From contig NZ_CP022437.1 in assembly GCF_002224365.1 (NCBI RefSeq), positions 3,658,001 to 3,722,000 of the forward strand: a stretch of 64,000 nt of DNA, read 5' to 3'. The position numbers and the translations under genes are program-made. Positions 63,710 to 64,000 of the stretch are shown here, piece after piece. The notes beneath the pieces are model-generated. The model was not told the DNA's origin, searched no databases, and saw only the letters and a program-made list of their open reading frames with translations. The stretch is from Virgibacillus necropolis. GTDB taxonomy: Bacteria; Bacillota; Bacilli; Bacillales; Amphibacillaceae. The first letter of the stretch is position 1, and every line of letters begins with the position of its first letter.

Positions 63710-64000
63710 TTATCTATTCACGTCTTTCCCTTGACTGGCGAGAAACTCTGCCACTTCATCAGCATTGAATTGATTATGGTCCCCGTATACCAGATGCTTC
63801 AATACACTTGATCCAATACCAAATTCAATCGTTTCTTGCGAATTTAAATTCGCCAAAATTCCGTGTATTACACCAGCGGCAAATGCATCACCACCGCCAA
63901 TTCGATCCACTATTTCAAATGAAAAACTATTACTTTTATAAAGAACACCATTATTAAAAATGTAACCTTCAAGTTCGTTGCTCGAGGAAGAATGAACAGT
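63710..64000 (-). CDS. kdgK: 2-keto-3-deoxygluconate kinase, C-terminal part (PfkB family)
   Basis: The last 96 codons of a PfkB-family kinase; the 5' part lies beyond the window and the frame is open to base 64000. ELEGYIFNNGVLYKS resembles the strand pair before the active site of KDG kinases; FEIVDRIGGGDAFAAGVIHG is PfkB signature 2 with the catalytic Asp. KDG kinase phosphorylates the ketodeoxygluconate formed from glucuronate, which fits the glucuronidase region. Identity as KdgK is likely but rests on a partial protein. Confidence 0.75.
   Translation of the reverse strand, partial: TVHSSSSNELEGYIFNNGVLYKSNSFSFEIVDRIGGGDAFAAGVIHGILANLNSQETIEFGIGSSVLKHLVYGDHNQFNADEVAEFLASQGKDVNR

Overview
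The window looks like chromosome from a low-GC, endospore-forming Bacillaceae (Oceanobacillus/Virgibacillus-like). Support: AT-rich DNA, strong AGGAGG-type ribosome binding sites with frequent TTG/GTG starts, two small acid-soluble spore protein genes (sspP-like and sspL-like) with sigma-G-like promoters, CcpA-type cre boxes, a YesL/YesM/YesN set, and palindromic intergenic repeats of a Bacillaceae kind. No rRNA, tRNA, CRISPR array or intact transposase was seen.

Layout. 1-8.3 kb: housekeeping and accessory single genes (MDR oxidoreductase, deoxyinosine glycosylase, sspP, EamA-like and DHA2 transporters, PH-domain protein, VOC protein, sspL, acyl-CoA ligase). 8.5-14.4 kb: complete ribose operon rbsR-K-D-A-C-B on the minus strand, with twin operators and a cre box at its promoter. 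14.4-24.5 kb: proC, YwaF-type membrane protein, oppA-B-C-D-F (with a terminator between oppA and oppB), DUF3899 protein, DEDDh exonuclease, intracellular subtilisin. 24.6-30.1 kb: a tartrate/glycerate locus (glycerate kinase, tartrate dehydrogenase, DASS importer, GntR regulator). 30.3-32.7 kb: small membrane proteins and a truncated acetyltransferase. 32.9-39.8 kb: TRAP transporter dctPQM, then a glucuronide transporter and beta-glucuronidase. 40-52.7 kb: an L-ascorbate/L-xylulose-type pathway (ABC importer, ulaG-D-E-F-like enzymes, FGGY kinase) with YesMN two-component regulator and a divergent yesL. 53.4-63.2 kb: second glucuronide-type transporter, a decayed third copy, a cluster of three Gfo/Idh/MocA dehydrogenases plus a TIM-barrel isomerase under an AraC regulator, a XylR-like ROK repressor and an AEC transporter. 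63.2-64 kb: a GC-rich inverted repeat and the 3' part of a KDG kinase gene.

How the parts work together. From about 33 to 64 kb the region is a sugar-acid catabolism island. XylR-type operators (TTAGTTTGTT, 5-nt spacer, AACAAACTAA), each near a cre box, lie upstream of dctP, the glucuronide transporter/glucuronidase operon, both copies of the second transporter, and the ROK gene itself. This suggests one ROK repressor controls uptake and cleavage of glucuronides and uptake of the released uronate, which KDG kinase (63.7 kb) would help metabolise. The ascorbate-type locus lacks the expected UlaABC phosphotransferase; an ABC importer and a FGGY kinase stand in its place. The tartrate locus has a GntR-type palindrome placed exactly in the -35/-10 spacer of both divergent promoters. 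Start codons were re-chosen from ribosome binding sites where the longest frame was implausible.
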